Shown: positions 16,598 to 26,654 of the stretch, piece after piece
Layout: every line of letters starts with the position of its first letter
Position numbering within the stretch: the stretch's first letter is position 1
Assembly: GCA_028280635.1 (NCBI GenBank)
Contig: JANQLM010000110.1
Coordinates: 1-35,060, forward strand
DNA: 35,060 bases
Origin: Halieaceae bacterium
GTDB lineage: Bacteria > Pseudomonadota > Gammaproteobacteria > Pseudomonadales > Halieaceae
Direction: 5' to 3'
Notes under the pieces: generated by a model
What the model saw: the letters and a program-made list of their open reading frames with translations, nothing else
The model's database searches: none
What the model was told of the DNA's origin: nothing
Made by a program: the position numbers and the translations under genes

Positions 16598-17437
16598 TCA
16601 GTTCCCCTCGGCCAGGACGTCCAGTACTGGTGACCGGTTTACACCGGCGGCAACGAAGCCATTCCAGTGAGCCGGCAGCCGGGCCAGCACGGCTTCTGCC
16701 TGCGCGCAGGAATCAAAGCTTGAAAACACACAGGCTCCGGTGCCAGTGAGTCTCGCTGGGGAAAAATTTCCCAGCCAATTCAATGCTTTATCTACTTCCG
16801 GGTGCAGGCGTCTGACCACTGTTTCGCAGTCGTTTTGCCCACCCCCCGCAAAAAAGGTCGCTATTGTGATGGGAGCAGTGTTGCGTGTCAATTCCCGGTC
16901 GGAAAAAACTTCCGCGGTGGCCACGGAGCAGCCAGGGTGCACGACCAGGTAATGTCGCCGGGGCAATTCCACCGGGCTGAGGTGCTCACCCACACCTTCC
17001 GCCCAGGCACTGCGGCCCTCTATAAAAAGAGGCACGTCCGCCCCCAGCTGCAGGCCGAGACGCGCGAGGGTTTCGGTGGGCAGCTTGAGCCCCCACAATT
17101 GGTTGAGTGCGAGCAACACGGTGGCGGCGTTGGAGCTTCCGCCCCCCAGGCCGCCGCCGGCGGGCAGCCGCTTGTGGATGTGGATGGTGGCTCCCTGTCC
17201 GGTGCCGCTTTCCTGCTGCAGGCGGCGCGCTGCGCGCAGGGCGAGATTGTCCTCGGCGGGCAGCGCCAGGCCGGGGCATTCCAGGCTGAGCGACGCTGCG
17301 GGTTTGATGGTGATGGTGTCGCCGTAGTTGAGCAGTTGGAACAGGGTCTGCAGTTCATGATAGCCGTCGGCCCTGCGCCCGGTGATGTGAAGGAACAGGT
17401 TGAGCTTGGCGGGTGACAGCAGGGTCAGTGTGTTCAC
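16598..17437 (-). CDS. ispE: 4-diphosphocytidyl-2-C-methyl-D-erythritol kinase
   Basis: A GHMP-family kinase of the MEP isoprenoid pathway that phosphorylates CDP-methylerythritol. The 279-residue product starts VNTLTLLSPAKLNLFLHI, has the ATP-binding glycine-rich motif LPAGGGLGGGSSNAA, and LGADVPLF. The start is GTG 17437, which overlaps the lolB stop as GTGA, so the two are translationally coupled. A longer open frame to 17557 lies within lolB and is rejected on family length (E. coli 283). Confidence 0.96.
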   Translation of the reverse strand: MNTLTLLSPAKLNLFLHITGRRADGYHELQTLFQLLNYGDTITIKPAASLSLECPGLALPAEDNLALRAARRLQQESGTGQGATIHIHKRLPAGGGLGGGSSNAATVLLALNQLWGLKLPTETLARLGLQLGADVPLFIEGRSAWAEGVGEHLSPVELPRRHYLVVHPGCSVATAEVFSDRELTRNTAPITIATFFAGGGQNDCETVVRRLHPEVDKALNWLGNFSPARLTGTGACVFSSFDSCAQAEAVLARLPAHWNGFVAAGVNRSPVLDVLAEGN

Positions 17438-18006
17438 GGTGCCAGTGCCCAGTCCCTGAGCAGAATCTTGCCGCTGACCTCGTCGCGCTCGAAACGAATC
17501 ACCCTGGGGAGTTGCAGGCCATCCACCGCCTGGTAGTCCGCATAGTCGACCCGCCAACCCGCCTGCTCCAGCCAGGCCAGGCGACCGCTGGCCAATGCTT
17601 CACGGGAGGGCCCGGGCGCGGGCAGGCCGCGCAGCCACCAGGGCAGGTAATCAAGCGGCAGGCTCCAGCCGAACTGCCTTCGCAGCGGGTCGTCGCCGGG
17701 CAGCAGCGGGAGGGTTTCGTCACCTTGCCGGAGGCTCAGCCGGCCAGCTTCGCGCAGCAGCGTTGTCTGCTTGAGCCCCATGGGGCCCGACAGGGTCATG
17801 CTGATGTTGTCACGCTGTTGGTGCCAGCGCAGCGACGCCGTGTCCCCGCCCTCGGCCGTGCGCACTGCGACGCGACCGCTAAAGCTCCAGGATTCCAGCT
17901 CTGACAGTTGTGCCCGGTGCAGCGCCCAGTCGCTGTCGGGGGCGGGTGTGCTGGCGCAGCCGCCCAGCAGGGCTATCAAAAACAGGCAGGCAGTGGCGCG
18001 CGACAT
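17434..18006 (-). CDS. lolB: Outer-membrane lipoprotein receptor LolB
   Basis: Accepts lipoproteins from LolA and inserts them into the outer membrane. The 190-residue precursor has a lipoprotein signal ending LLGGC (Cys about 16). Features matching LolB include WSFSGRVAVRT, the MGLKQTTLL segment that carries the exposed hydrophobic loop, and LPWWLRGLPAPG. It directly abuts the stop of the upstream TPR lipoprotein gene and overlaps ispE by 4 bp. Confidence 0.94.
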   Translation of the reverse strand: MSRATACLFLIALLGGCASTPAPDSDWALHRAQLSELESWSFSGRVAVRTAEGGDTASLRWHQQRDNISMTLSGPMGLKQTTLLREAGRLSLRQGDETLPLLPGDDPLRRQFGWSLPLDYLPWWLRGLPAPGPSREALASGRLAWLEQAGWRVDYADYQAVDGLQLPRVIRFERDEVSGKILLRDWALAP

Positions 18007-19752
18007 TCAGCGGTCGGCGAGATTGACACCCAGTCGCCGGATGGTCTCCAGCAGGATTTCATGCTCCGGGCTGCTGGTGAGCGCCCGGTCCCAGATGGCT
18101 ACCGCTGCCTCGTCGCGACCCATGACCCAGAGGACTTCCCCCAGGTGAGCGGCGACTTCCGGGTCCGGAAAGGCGCGGTAGGCTCGCTGCAGGTACTCCA
18201 GCGCCTCGTCGTAGTCGCCCAGGCGGTACATCACCCAGCCCCAGCTATCGAGAATCGCCGGTTCATCAGGGTTCAGCGCCAGCGCCCGCGCTATCAGTGC
18301 CGCGGCTTCCTCGTAGCGCTCGGTGCGATTGGCCAGCATATAGCCCAGGGCATTCAGGGCGGTGGAGTTATCGGGATCCCGGGCGAGGATGCTGCGCAGG
18401 TCTGCCTCTGCCTCGGCGAGGTTGTCCAGGCGCTCGGCCACGATAGAGCGGGAGTAGCGCAGGGAAACGCTGTCCGGGAATTCAATGAGTGCGCGATCTA
18501 CCACCGCGGATGCCTCGGCCAGGTGCTGGCCGCCCATCAGTTTCTCTACTTCGAGGGCATAAAGCTGTTCAGTGAGCTGTGGATAGCGCTGGCGCAGGGA
18601 GTCGAAGTAGACGCCCAGTTCGGCGCTGCGACCCGCCGCCAGCATCAGCTGGGCGAGGCGGTCATTGGCGGTACCGAAGTCGCGGCCCGGCTGTACTTCC
18701 ATGTAGTGCATGACGGCGTCGTCGAGGCGCTGCTGCTCTTCCGCGGTTTTGCCGAGGTAGTAGTGGGCTTCATCGGTGCGGACATTGAGGCTCAGCAGGC
18801 GTTCGAGGTTTTCGCGGGCGGCCTCCAGGTCGTTCATCTCCCGCTGTATCAGCGCCATGGAGAACAGCAGGTCGGGGTCTTCGGGAGCGGCCTCCAGCAG
18901 AATCTGGAACTGCCGCCGGGCCTCCCGCATATCGGTCTTGGTCAACAGCCTGGCGTATTGCAGCCGCAGGCGAGTGTTCTCTGGTTGTTCCTCAAGGGCG
19001 GCAACCATCCGGTCAAAAGCGCCCTCGCGGCGATCCATGTCGAGCCGCAGCTTGGCGTCCATCACGACGGCCTGGGCCTGGTAGGGGTTGCTCTCAAACA
19101 CCGGCTGTAACTGGGCCAGGGCCTGTTCCTGGCGGCCGACGCCTTCCAGCATCAGCACCTTGCAGAGCCTGAGCTGGGTGTTGTCGGGGAACTCGTCGAG
19201 CAGCGCCGCCACCCGGTCCAGCAGCCGGCGCTGGGCCCCGGGCTCCATGGCATTGAAACCGCGTACCAGGGAGGTGAAATTGGCCAGGCCGCCCGCGCGA
19301 ATGATGGCCTCCATATGCATCAACGCTTCGCCCGGGCGTCCGGTACGCGCCAGCAGGTTGGCCAGGGTGAGCCGGGCCTCGAGGTTGTCGGGCTCCAGTT
19401 CCACCCACAGCCGGGTGGCGCCGATGGCTTCACCGTCCCGGCGCATGAACTGTGCCAGCCGCGCGGTATGGGCGGCCACGCCGGCATCGTTCAGTGCCGG
19501 GGCCTGCTCCATGTAGGTATCCAGTGCCAGGTCATATTCGCGCCGCCGCAGTGCAAACTCGGCCACCAGCAGTGGGTAGACGCTGTCATCCGGGAAAGCG
19601 CGCTCCGGAACATCCTGCACTGTGACGGGTGCGCTTTCCGCCTCGGCGACCGCGGGCGCGCGCTCGGTTGGCTCGACCGTCGCCCCGCCGTCGCCGGTGG
19701 TGGCGCAGGCTGCAAGCAACAGGAGAAGGGGAATAAGGAGTGTGAACCGCAT
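18007..19752 (-). CDS. TPR-repeat lipoprotein upstream of lolB
   Basis: A 581-residue predicted lipoprotein (signal ending LLLLLAAC) made almost entirely of tetratricopeptide repeats from about residue 60 onward, for example ALNALGYMLANRTERYEEAAALIARAL and WGWVMYRLGDYDEALEYLQRAY. It corresponds in position to the TPR gene between hemA and lolB in Pseudomonas (PA4667, recalled). Its stop codon abuts the lolB ATG. A scaffold for outer-membrane or envelope assembly is plausible, but no specific function is shown. Confidence 0.88.
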   Translation of the reverse strand: MRFTLLIPLLLLLAACATTGDGGATVEPTERAPAVAEAESAPVTVQDVPERAFPDDSVYPLLVAEFALRRREYDLALDTYMEQAPALNDAGVAAHTARLAQFMRRDGEAIGATRLWVELEPDNLEARLTLANLLARTGRPGEALMHMEAIIRAGGLANFTSLVRGFNAMEPGAQRRLLDRVAALLDEFPDNTQLRLCKVLMLEGVGRQEQALAQLQPVFESNPYQAQAVVMDAKLRLDMDRREGAFDRMVAALEEQPENTRLRLQYARLLTKTDMREARRQFQILLEAAPEDPDLLFSMALIQREMNDLEAARENLERLLSLNVRTDEAHYYLGKTAEEQQRLDDAVMHYMEVQPGRDFGTANDRLAQLMLAAGRSAELGVYFDSLRQRYPQLTEQLYALEVEKLMGGQHLAEASAVVDRALIEFPDSVSLRYSRSIVAERLDNLAEAEADLRSILARDPDNSTALNALGYMLANRTERYEEAAALIARALALNPDEPAILDSWGWVMYRLGDYDEALEYLQRAYRAFPDPEVAAHLGEVLWVMGRDEAAVAIWDRALTSSPEHEILLETIRRLGVNLADR

Positions 19753-19818
19753 TCCCTAATGATGACACAAGCGCCAGGCCCTGCCCACTGGGCGCAAAGC
19801 CGCGGAAGCTGCCGGGTG

Positions 19819-19847
19819 TCTACAGCTAGGGTCAAGCCTGCTAAAAT
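19819..19847 (+). promoter_or_regulatory. Candidate hemA promoter
   Basis: TCTACA (19819-19824) and TAAAAT (19842-19847) are spaced 17 bp and followed by the GC-rich discriminator CGCGCCGC. This is the only good sigma-70-like pair I saw in the gap between the divergent TPR lipoprotein and hemA genes. Confidence 0.5.
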
Positions 19848-19901
19848 CGCGCCGCGACCGGCTGGCAGGATAAAGCCGGATTCTGTAAGTTGAACACAGC
19901 T

Positions 19902-21185
19902 ATGAAACTGACAGCCCTGGGCATCAACCACAATTCGGCGACGCTGGACCTGCGCGAGCGGGTGGCGTTTTCGCCGGAGCAACTCGTGGAGGCTCTTCAG
20001 GAGGGCTGTGACCGGCTGAAGACCAACGAGCTGGTGATCCTCTCCACCTGCAACCGCACCGAAATGTTCTTCACCGAGGAGGCCAATAGCGAGGTCGCCC
20101 TCGAGAATGCCCTGCAGTGGCTGGCGGAGTACCACAAGCTGGACCCGGAGATGATTCGCAGCAGCTGTTATGAGTACCTGGGCGAGCAGGCCCTGGAGCA
20201 CATGATCCAGGTGGCCAGCGGCCTGGACTCCATGGTGCTCGGCGAACCGCAGATCTTCGGCCAGTTGAAGTCAGCCTTCGCCGTTGCCGAAGAGGCGGGC
20301 ACGGTGGGTCCGGAGCTGGTGCGACTGTTCCCGCGGGTATTCGCCGTTGCCAAGCGGGTGCGCACCGATACCGCCATCGGCGAAAACCCGGTGTCGGTGG
20401 CCTATGCGGCCGTGGACCTGGCTGGCCACATCTTCACGGACCTGGGCAGTACCCGTGCCCTGCTGGTCGGCGCCGGCGAGACGATCGACCTGGTGGCCCG
20501 CCACCTGACTGAAGCGGGTGTTTCCCAGGTGGTGGTGGCCAACCGCACCCTGGGTCGTGCCCGCGAACTGGCGGAGCGTTTTGGCGCCGAGGCGATACTG
20601 CTGGCCGATATTCCCGAGGAGTTGGTCAACGCGGACATTGTTATTTCTTCCACTGGCAGCCAGTTGCCCATTCTTGGCAAAGGTGCGGTGGAGCATGCAC
20701 TGAAGCAGCGCAAGCACCGGCCGATCCTGATGATCGACCTGGCAGTACCACGGGATATCGAGGCCCAGGTGGGCGACCTCAAGGACGCCTACCTGTACAG
20801 CGTCGACGACCTGCGCGAGATCGTCGAGGAGAACCTCAAGACCCGCCAGGACGAGGCGCGCAAGGCCGACGTGATCATTGCCGAGGGCGTGCGCGAGTAC
20901 CAGCAGGAACTGCGCTCCCGGGATGCGGTAGATACGGTGAAAGCCTTTCGCAGCCAGGCGGAACAGCTACGGGACGTGGAAGTCGAGAAAGCCCTGCGGG
21001 CCCTGGAGCGCGGCGAACCGGTGGAGCAGGTGTTGAATGCCCTGGCGCGCTCACTCACCAACAAACTGATTCACAGCCCCACCATCGAACTGCGTCGGGC
21101 CAGCGCCGAGGGCAAACCCGAAGTACTGGAACTCGCCCGCGGCCTGCTCGGTATTCGCGAAGTCGCCCAGGCCGGCGAGGATTAA
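19902..21185 (+). CDS. hemA: Glutamyl-tRNA reductase
   Basis: First committed step of C5-pathway tetrapyrrole synthesis: NADPH-dependent reduction of glutamyl-tRNA to glutamate-1-semialdehyde. The 427-residue product starts [20 protein letters not shown] and has the catalytic cysteine in [10 protein letters not shown], the [11 protein letters not shown] segment and an NADPH-binding domain ([18 protein letters not shown]). A C-terminal dimerisation domain follows. Here the usual GAGE-M is GAGETID, with Thr in place of Met. A TTG at 19890 would add four residues; family alignment favours ATG 19902, although neither has a strong ribosome-binding site. First gene of the hemA-prfA-prmC-moeB run. 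Confidence 0.96.
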   Translation: MKLTALGINHNSATLDLRERVAFSPEQLVEALQEGCDRLKTNELVILSTCNRTEMFFTEEANSEVALENALQWLAEYHKLDPEMIRSSCYEYLGEQALEHMIQVASGLDSMVLGEPQIFGQLKSAFAVAEEAGTVGPELVRLFPRVFAVAKRVRTDTAIGENPVSVAYAAVDLAGHIFTDLGSTRALLVGAGETIDLVARHLTEAGVSQVVVANRTLGRARELAERFGAEAILLADIPEELVNADIVISSTGSQLPILGKGAVEHALKQRKHRPILMIDLAVPRDIEAQVGDLKDAYLYSVDDLREIVEENLKTRQDEARKADVIIAEGVREYQQELRSRDAVDTVKAFRSQAEQLRDVEVEKALRALERGEPVEQVLNALARSLTNKLIHSPTIELRRASAEGKPEVLELARGLLGIREVAQAGED

Positions 21186-21189
21186 AGCC

Positions 21190-22278
21190 TTGAAAGCGTC
21201 CTTGCTTGGCAAGCTGGAAACGCTTGCGGATCGCCATGAGGAGCTGGGCGCGCTGCTGAGCGACAGCGAGGTTATCGCCGACCAGCAGCGCTTCCGCGAC
21301 CTGTCGCGGGAGTACTCCGAGCTGGAGACCGTGGTGCAGTGCTTCGCCCGCTACCGGCAGGTGGACGCCGACCTGGAAGAGGCCCGGCTGCTGCTGCAAG
21401 ACGCGGACGCCGATATGCGCGCCATGGCCGAAGAAGAGATCAGCAGCGGCGAGCAGCAGCGCGAGAGCCTTGAACTGGAGCTGCAGAAATTGCTGCTGCC
21501 CCGCGATCCCAACGATACCCATAACGTATTCCTGGAAATCCGTGCTGGAACCGGCGGCGACGAGGCGGCGATTTTTTCCGGCGATTTGTTCCGCATGTAC
21601 GGCCGCTACGCCGAGCAGCAGGGTTGGCAGATAGAAGTGGTCAGCGAGCGCCCGGGCGAGCACGGTGGCTATAAAGAAATCATCTCCCGCGTGGTGGGTC
21701 GCGATGTCTACGCCCATCTCAAGTTTGAGTCGGGCGCCCACCGGGTGCAGCGGGTGCCTGAAACCGAGTCCCAGGGGCGTATTCACACCTCTGCCTGTAC
21801 CGTGGCGATCCTGCCCGAGGCGGACGAACTGGACGAAGTGGAAATCAACAAGGCGGACCTGCGTGTCGACACCTACCGGGCCTCGGGGGCCGGTGGCCAG
21901 CACGTCAACAAGACGGACTCGGCGGTGCGTCTCACCCACCTGCCCACGGGCATCGTGGTGGAATGCCAGGATGAGCGCTCCCAGCACAAGAACCGGGCCC
22001 GCGCCATGTCGCTGCTGCAGGCCAAGCTGATGTCCAGCGCCCGCGACCAGCAGGCCGCGGCCCAGGCGGAGGAGCGCCGCAACCTGGTGGGCACCGGTGA
22101 TCGTTCGGACCGAATCCGCACCTACAATTTTCCCCAGGGCCGGATTACCGACCACCGCATCAACCTGACCCTGTACAAACTGGACGAGGTGATGGAAGGG
22201 GACCTCGGCGCCGTGGTTGAACCCCTGCGCCAGGAACACCAGGCCGACCAACTGGCGGCGCTGTCCGAGGGCGGATGA
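21190..22278 (+). CDS. prfA: Peptide chain release factor 1
   Basis: Recognises UAA and UAG and triggers peptide release. The 362-residue protein has the codon-recognition PxT motif ([14 protein letters not shown]) and the catalytic GGQ loop ([17 protein letters not shown]). It ends [14 protein letters not shown]. The start is TTG at 21190: the N-terminus [19 protein letters not shown] aligns with E. coli RF1 from its first residue, and GAGG lies upstream at good spacing. The start is 4 bp after the hemA stop, and the stop overlaps prmC as ATGA. Confidence 0.97.
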   Translation: MKASLLGKLETLADRHEELGALLSDSEVIADQQRFRDLSREYSELETVVQCFARYRQVDADLEEARLLLQDADADMRAMAEEEISSGEQQRESLELELQKLLLPRDPNDTHNVFLEIRAGTGGDEAAIFSGDLFRMYGRYAEQQGWQIEVVSERPGEHGGYKEIISRVVGRDVYAHLKFESGAHRVQRVPETESQGRIHTSACTVAILPEADELDEVEINKADLRVDTYRASGAGGQHVNKTDSAVRLTHLPTGIVVECQDERSQHKNRARAMSLLQAKLMSSARDQQAAAQAEERRNLVGTGDRSDRIRTYNFPQGRITDHRINLTLYKLDEVMEGDLGAVVEPLRQEHQADQLAALSEGG

Positions 22279-23096
22279 ACAGTATTCGCGAGCTGCTGTC
22301 CCACCATGGCCTGCCCGGAGACAGCGGCCGGTTGGAGGCGGAGGTTCTGCTCTGCCACTGTCTGGACAAACCCCGCAGCTATCTCTACAGCCACGGCGAA
22401 CAGCCGGTATGCCCGGAACAGGCCTCGGCGTATGAGTCGATGTTGGCGGAGCGTCGCGCCGGCCAGCCGGTGGCCTACCTGGTAGGCCAGCGTGAGTTCT
22501 GGTCGCTGGCACTGGCGGTCAACGAGCACACCCTGATTCCACGCCCCGAAACCGAAACCCTGGTGATGTGGGCGCTGGAGTTGCCGCTGCCGACCAATGC
22601 CGCGGTGGCGGACTGGGGCACCGGCAGCGGCGCCATTGCCCTGGCCCTGGCCAGCGAGCGTCCGCACTGGCAGCTCGCCGCCTCTGATGCCAGCGCTGCT
22701 GCCCTGGATGTCGCTGACCTCAACCGGCGGCGGCTCGGCCTGACGGTGCGGCTGTTGCAGTCGGACTGGGGCGCGGCGTTTGCCGCCGGCAGTCTCGACC
22801 TGGTGGCCAGCAATCCACCCTACGTGGCCGAGGGCGACCCGCACCTGGAAGCGGGGGACCTGCTGTTTGAACCCAACGCGGCACTGGTCTCGGGCCGCGA
22901 CGGGCTGGACGCGATTCGCCGGATCATCGAGGACGCCGTGCCGGTGTTGAAACCAGGGGGCTGGTTGCTGCTGGAACACGGCTATGACCAGGCTGCTGCC
23001 GTGCGTGGCTTGCTGCAAGCCGCGGGCTTTTCCCAACTTGCATCACGCACCGACCTGGCCGGCATCGAGCGCATCAGCGGCGGGTGCCTGGTGTGA
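22275..23096 (+). CDS. prmC: Release factor glutamine methyltransferase
   Basis: Methylates the GGQ glutamine of release factors using S-adenosylmethionine. The 273-residue protein has the helical N-terminal domain, the SAM-binding segment [16 protein letters not shown] and the catalytic NPPY motif ([12 protein letters not shown]). The ATG overlaps the prfA stop codon, so enzyme and substrate are translationally coupled. Confidence 0.96.
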   Translation: MNSIRELLSHHGLPGDSGRLEAEVLLCHCLDKPRSYLYSHGEQPVCPEQASAYESMLAERRAGQPVAYLVGQREFWSLALAVNEHTLIPRPETETLVMWALELPLPTNAAVADWGTGSGAIALALASERPHWQLAASDASAAALDVADLNRRRLGLTVRLLQSDWGAAFAAGSLDLVASNPPYVAEGDPHLEAGDLLFEPNAALVSGRDGLDAIRRIIEDAVPVLKPGGWLLLEHGYDQAAAVRGLLQAAGFSQLASRTDLAGIERISGGCLV

Positions 23097-23860
23097 TCAA
23101 GGACCTCGAACTGCTGCGCTACAGCCGCCAGATCATGTTGCCGGAATTTGATGTGGCCGGCCAGGAACGTTTGTTGGCCAGCCGGGTGCTGGTGGTTGGC
23201 CTCGGCGGCCTGGGCTGCCCCATTGCGCTGTATCTCGCCGCCGCCGGGGTGGGCATGCTGGTCCTGGCGGATGGTGACCGGGTCGAGGAGAGCAACCTGC
23301 AGCGCCAGCTCGCCCATAGCGAAGAAGACATCGGCCGCAACAAGGCGGAGTCGGCGGCAGCGGCCTGCACGGCGCTCAACGGCAGCGCCACGGTAGTGCC
23401 GCTGGCCCGGCACCTCGGCGGCGAGCGCATGGCGGAGGAGGTGGCCGCCGCGGACCTGATCGTTGATGCCACCGACAGCTTTCTGGCCCGCCTGGAACTT
23501 AACCGGGCCTGTATCGCCGCGGGTAAGCCGTTGCTGTCCGGCGCCGCGATTGGCAGCGAGGGCCAGCTGACCCTGTTCGACGTGGCCAGTGGCACCGGCT
23601 GCTATCGCTGCCTCTACCCGGATGGCGCCGAGGAACAGAACCTGAGCTGCTCCGAAAACGGTGTGCTGGCGCCGGTTGTGGGGGTGATCGGCTCGCTGCA
23701 GGCGCTGGAGGCGGTGAAGTACCTGGCCGACTACGGTGAGCCGCTGCGCGGCCGTCTGCTGCTGCTCGATGGCTGGAGTATGCAGTGGCGGGAGGTCAGG
23801 CTTACAGCAGCTCCGGACTGTCCTCACTGTAGTGAGGATCGGCTGCCAGCGGGCGACTGA
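23093..23860 (+). CDS. moeB: MoeB/ThiF-family adenylyltransferase
   Basis: An E1-like enzyme that adenylates the C-terminal glycine of a sulfur-carrier protein (MoaD or ThiS). It has the ATP-binding LVVGLGGLGCP, the RQxxHSEEDIG region, DATDSFLAR, and two zinc-binding CxxC pairs (CYRCLYP and the C-terminal CPHC). LSCSENGVLAPVVG surrounds the likely catalytic cysteine. I chose GTG 23093, which overlaps the prmC TGA as GTGA; GTG 23084 would add three residues. The last 59 bp overlap the 3' end of the convergent MATE gene and include the second zinc pair. MoeB or ThiF cannot be separated from sequence alone. Confidence 0.9.
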   Translation: MIKDLELLRYSRQIMLPEFDVAGQERLLASRVLVVGLGGLGCPIALYLAAAGVGMLVLADGDRVEESNLQRQLAHSEEDIGRNKAESAAAACTALNGSATVVPLARHLGGERMAEEVAAADLIVDATDSFLARLELNRACIAAGKPLLSGAAIGSEGQLTLFDVASGTGCYRCLYPDGAEEQNLSCSENGVLAPVVGVIGSLQALEAVKYLADYGEPLRGRLLLLDGWSMQWREVRLTAAPDCPHCSEDRLPAGD

Positions 23861-25196
23861 GCCAGACCCGGGTGCGCATCACGTTAAGCACCGCGGCGAT
23901 GGCCACGCCGACAATCATTGCCCACCAGAAACCGATGGCCCCATAGAGGCTGTCCTCGCTATCCCCCAGGCCCAGCAGGTAGCCCAGCGGCAGGGCGACC
24001 ATCCAGTAGGCCACGGTCATCACCAGGAAGGGATAACGGGTGTCCTTGAAAGCGCGCAGCGCAAAGGCGTTCACCACGGCGATGGCGTCCACCACGATAA
24101 ACAGGATGGCCAGTTTCAGCAGCCCCACGGCGATCAACCGTATCGGCTCGTCCTCGGTGTAAATGCGCGCCATGGGGTCGGGAATCCAGGTCATCACGAC
24201 CGCCATTACCGTGCAGAAAGCCACGGTGACCGCTGCACCGCTGCGCAGGCTGAGCTTTACCGCATCCATTTCGCCGCGGCCGATACCGTGTCCCATGCGG
24301 GTGGCCATGGCAGAGCCGATACTGACCAGCGGCATATAAACCACGTCGTAGATGTTGATGGCAATCTGGTGGGCGGCGACCTCCTGGTTGCCAACGCTGG
24401 CGATCATCAGCCCAATCACGGAGAACACGGCCATTTCGAAAAAGAAGGTGGCGCCGATGGGGGCTCCGACGTGGAGTATCTCGCCGATGGTGTCGCGCTC
24501 GGGCCGATGCCAGCGCAGCGGCGGCAGGTAGTCCCTGAGCTGCTTCGAGCGGGCGGTGTAGAACGCGATCAGGGCCGGGCCCAGCCACATCGACGCGGCG
24601 GTAGCCCAACCGCAGCCGACCGCGCCCATCTCCGGCATGCCCCACTTGCCGTAAATGAACATGTAGTTGAAGGGAATATTGGCGAAGAAGCCGATCACGC
24701 TGGCAATCGCAAAGGGGCGTACGATGCCGACCCCCTGCACATGGCAGCGCAGGGCCTGGAACAGCGCCGCCCCGGGCAGGCCGAAGGCCACCGCCTGCAG
24801 GTAGCCCTGGCTCTTCTCGAAGGTCACCGGGTCCAGCTTGAGTTGCGACAGTATCGGGCCGGGGAAGTAGCACAGGGGCACGGAGATGACTCCCAACGCT
24901 GCCGCCACCCAGAACGCCTGGGGCAGGATGTTGCGAATTCGCTCGAGGCGACCGGCGCCGTAGTGCTGGGCGACAATGGTGGTTACCGCAAGCATGATGC
25001 CCAGGGATACCAGGTAGATGGGCAGCCACAGGTTGTAGCCGATGGCGATGGCCGCCAGGTCCACCGAGCCGTAGCGCCCGGCCATGATGGTGTCGACCAC
25101 GCCGGTGCCCATCTGCGCCAACTGCGCGATGAACAGGGGAGTGGCGAGCCCGAGCATCTCTCGGGTTTCGGTCATCAGGGGTGAGCGGTGTTTCAT
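23802..25196 (-). CDS. MATE-family multidrug efflux transporter (NorM-like)
   Basis: A 464-residue inner-membrane protein with about twelve transmembrane helices in two homologous halves. The N-terminus (PLFIAQLAQMGTGVVDTIMAGRYG) carries the conserved MATE first helix and loop. Proteins of this group export cationic drugs in exchange for Na+ or H+. A second possible start is Met 8 (MTETREM). It is transcribed toward moeB and its last 59 bp overlap that gene. No regulator is adjacent, so the substrate cannot be predicted. Confidence 0.93.
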   Translation of the reverse strand: MKHRSPLMTETREMLGLATPLFIAQLAQMGTGVVDTIMAGRYGSVDLAAIAIGYNLWLPIYLVSLGIMLAVTTIVAQHYGAGRLERIRNILPQAFWVAAALGVISVPLCYFPGPILSQLKLDPVTFEKSQGYLQAVAFGLPGAALFQALRCHVQGVGIVRPFAIASVIGFFANIPFNYMFIYGKWGMPEMGAVGCGWATAASMWLGPALIAFYTARSKQLRDYLPPLRWHRPERDTIGEILHVGAPIGATFFFEMAVFSVIGLMIASVGNQEVAAHQIAINIYDVVYMPLVSIGSAMATRMGHGIGRGEMDAVKLSLRSGAAVTVAFCTVMAVVMTWIPDPMARIYTEDEPIRLIAVGLLKLAILFIVVDAIAVVNAFALRAFKDTRYPFLVMTVAYWMVALPLGYLLGLGDSEDSLYGAIGFWWAMIVGVAIAAVLNVMRTRVWLSRPLAADPHYSEDSPELL

Positions 25197-25430
25197 GTGC
25201 TGCTTGTATAAGTCAAAGAGTGGCTGCGGCGGCCGGCGCGTATTAGACCACAGGCAAAGCCGGGAATCTGTGGCATATGTCCTGTGCGGTCCCGCGGACT
25301 AGGCCACCCGGGTAGGGCCGCCCGGGTAGCGTCGCGCGGGACGGGCCGCGCAGGCCGCGCCGCGCAGACCGCAGGCCACATTAGTGATAGAATGCGGCGC
25401 TTTTTTAACGGGCAGTGCCCACGGAGATTG
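25197..25430. other. Divergent intergenic region with GC-rich symmetric sequence upstream of rhlB
   Basis: This 234-bp gap holds nested symmetry: TGCGGTC (25285-25291) pairs with GACCGCA (25367-25373), and GTCCCGCG (25289-25296) pairs with CGCGGGAC (25335-25342). There is also a direct repeat CCCGGGTAG at 25307 and 25321. A possible -10, TAGAAT, lies at 25388-25393 followed by GCGGCGC, but no clear -35 precedes it. The structured part is upstream of that -10. Its function is unknown. Confidence 0.4.
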
Positions 25431-26654
25431 ATGAACAGCAAGGCAGAGCATGGCGTAGGCCTGGACGACTACCAGGTGCCGGAGAAGGAGGGCGAGACCC
25501 GTTTCCTGGATCTCGACCTGGAGCCGGCGCTGCTGCGCGGTATCGCCAAACTGGGTTTCCAGTACTGTTCACCGATCCAGGCCCAGGTGCTGCCGCACAC
25601 GCTGGAAGGCAACGATGCGATCGGCAAAGCCCAGACCGGCACCGGCAAAACCGCCGCTTTCCTGATCACCATCTTCAACGACCTGCTCTGCAACCCGCTG
25701 GAGGGGGAGCGCTTTGTCGGCGAACCGCGGGCGCTGGTGATCGCGCCCACCCGTGAGCTGGTGATGCAGATTGCTGCCGACGCCAAGGAGCTGGGCCGCT
25801 TCACCGGCCTCAAGATTGCCACCCTGATCGGCGGCATGGACTACCAGAAGCAGCTCAACCGCCTGCAGAACGACATCGTCGACCTGGTGGTGGCAACCCC
25901 GGGGCGCCTCATCGACTTTATGGGTCGCCGCGACATCTACCTGGACCGGGTGGAAATCCTGGTGCTGGACGAGGCGGACCGGATGCTGGATATGGGCTTT
26001 ATTCCGCAGGTCAAGCGCATCGTGCGCGCCACCCCGCAGAAGAGCCACCGCCAGACCCTGTTGTTCAGCGCCACTTTCGACCAGGACATTATCAACCTGT
26101 CCCAGCAGTGGACCTATGAGCCGGTGCACGTGGAGATCGAGCCCGAGCACGTGGCCACTGACAGCGTGGACCAGCGGGTGTACATGTGCTCGGCGGACGA
26201 ACGCTACCGGGTCATCATCAATCTGCTGAACACGCCCGAGGCGGCCAGCGTGATTGTGTTTGCCAACCGCCGCGACCAGGTCAGGCGCCTGTTCGAGCGG
26301 CTCAAGAAAGCCGGGCTACCCTGCGGCGTACTGTCGGGTGAGGTGCCGCAGAACAAGCGCACCCGCACCCTGGACGATTTCAAGCGTGGCAAGATCAAGG
26401 TGCTGGTGGCCACCGACGTGGCGGGCCGCGGCATCCACGTGGAAGGTGTCAGCCACGTGATCAACTACAATCTGCCGGAAGACCCGGAAGACTACGTGCA
26501 CCGGATCGGGCGTACGGGCCGGGCCGGCGCTACCGGTGTTTCCATCAGCTTTGCGAGTGAAGACGACGCCTTTCTGCTGCCGGATATTGAACAACTGCTG
26601 GGCCACAAGCTGGACTGTGAGCACCCGCCGGAGGCGCTGCTGGCGCGCTACTGA
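25431..26654 (+). CDS. rhlB: DEAD-box RNA helicase, RhlB-like
   Basis: An ATP-dependent RNA helicase of 407 residues with all core motifs: Q motif ([13 protein letters not shown]), [55 protein letters not shown] and [10 protein letters not shown]. Short N- and C-terminal tails fit RhlB, which works with the RNase E degradosome in E. coli. Other DEAD-box subfamilies are possible. The start is ATG 25431 behind GGAG; the open frame upstream to 25284 is non-coding GC-rich DNA. It overlaps the convergent cysZ by 7 bp. Confidence 0.9.
   Translation: MNSKAEHGVGLDDYQVPEKEGETRFLDLDLEPALLRGIAKLGFQYCSPIQAQVLPHTLEGNDAIGKAQTGTGKTAAFLITIFNDLLCNPLEGERFVGEPRALVIAPTRELVMQIAADAKELGRFTGLKIATLIGGMDYQKQLNRLQNDIVDLVVATPGRLIDFMGRRDIYLDRVEILVLDEADRMLDMGFIPQVKRIVRATPQKSHRQTLLFSATFDQDIINLSQQWTYEPVHVEIEPEHVATDSVDQRVYMCSADERYRVIINLLNTPEAASVIVFANRRDQVRRLFERLKKAGLPCGVLSGEVPQNKRTRTLDDFKRGKIKVLVATDVAGRGIHVEGVSHVINYNLPEDPEDYVHRIGRTGRAGATGVSISFASEDDAFLLPDIEQLLGHKLDCEHPPEALLARY

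Noticed and set aside
17438-17557. N-terminal extension of IspE
   Set aside because: It is inside lolB; the GTGA overlap at 17434-17437 and family length support GTG 17437.
25284-25430. N-terminal extension of the RhlB-like helicase
   Set aside because: Low-complexity Arg/Gly/Ala translation of GC-rich intergenic DNA; ATG 25431 has GGAG.
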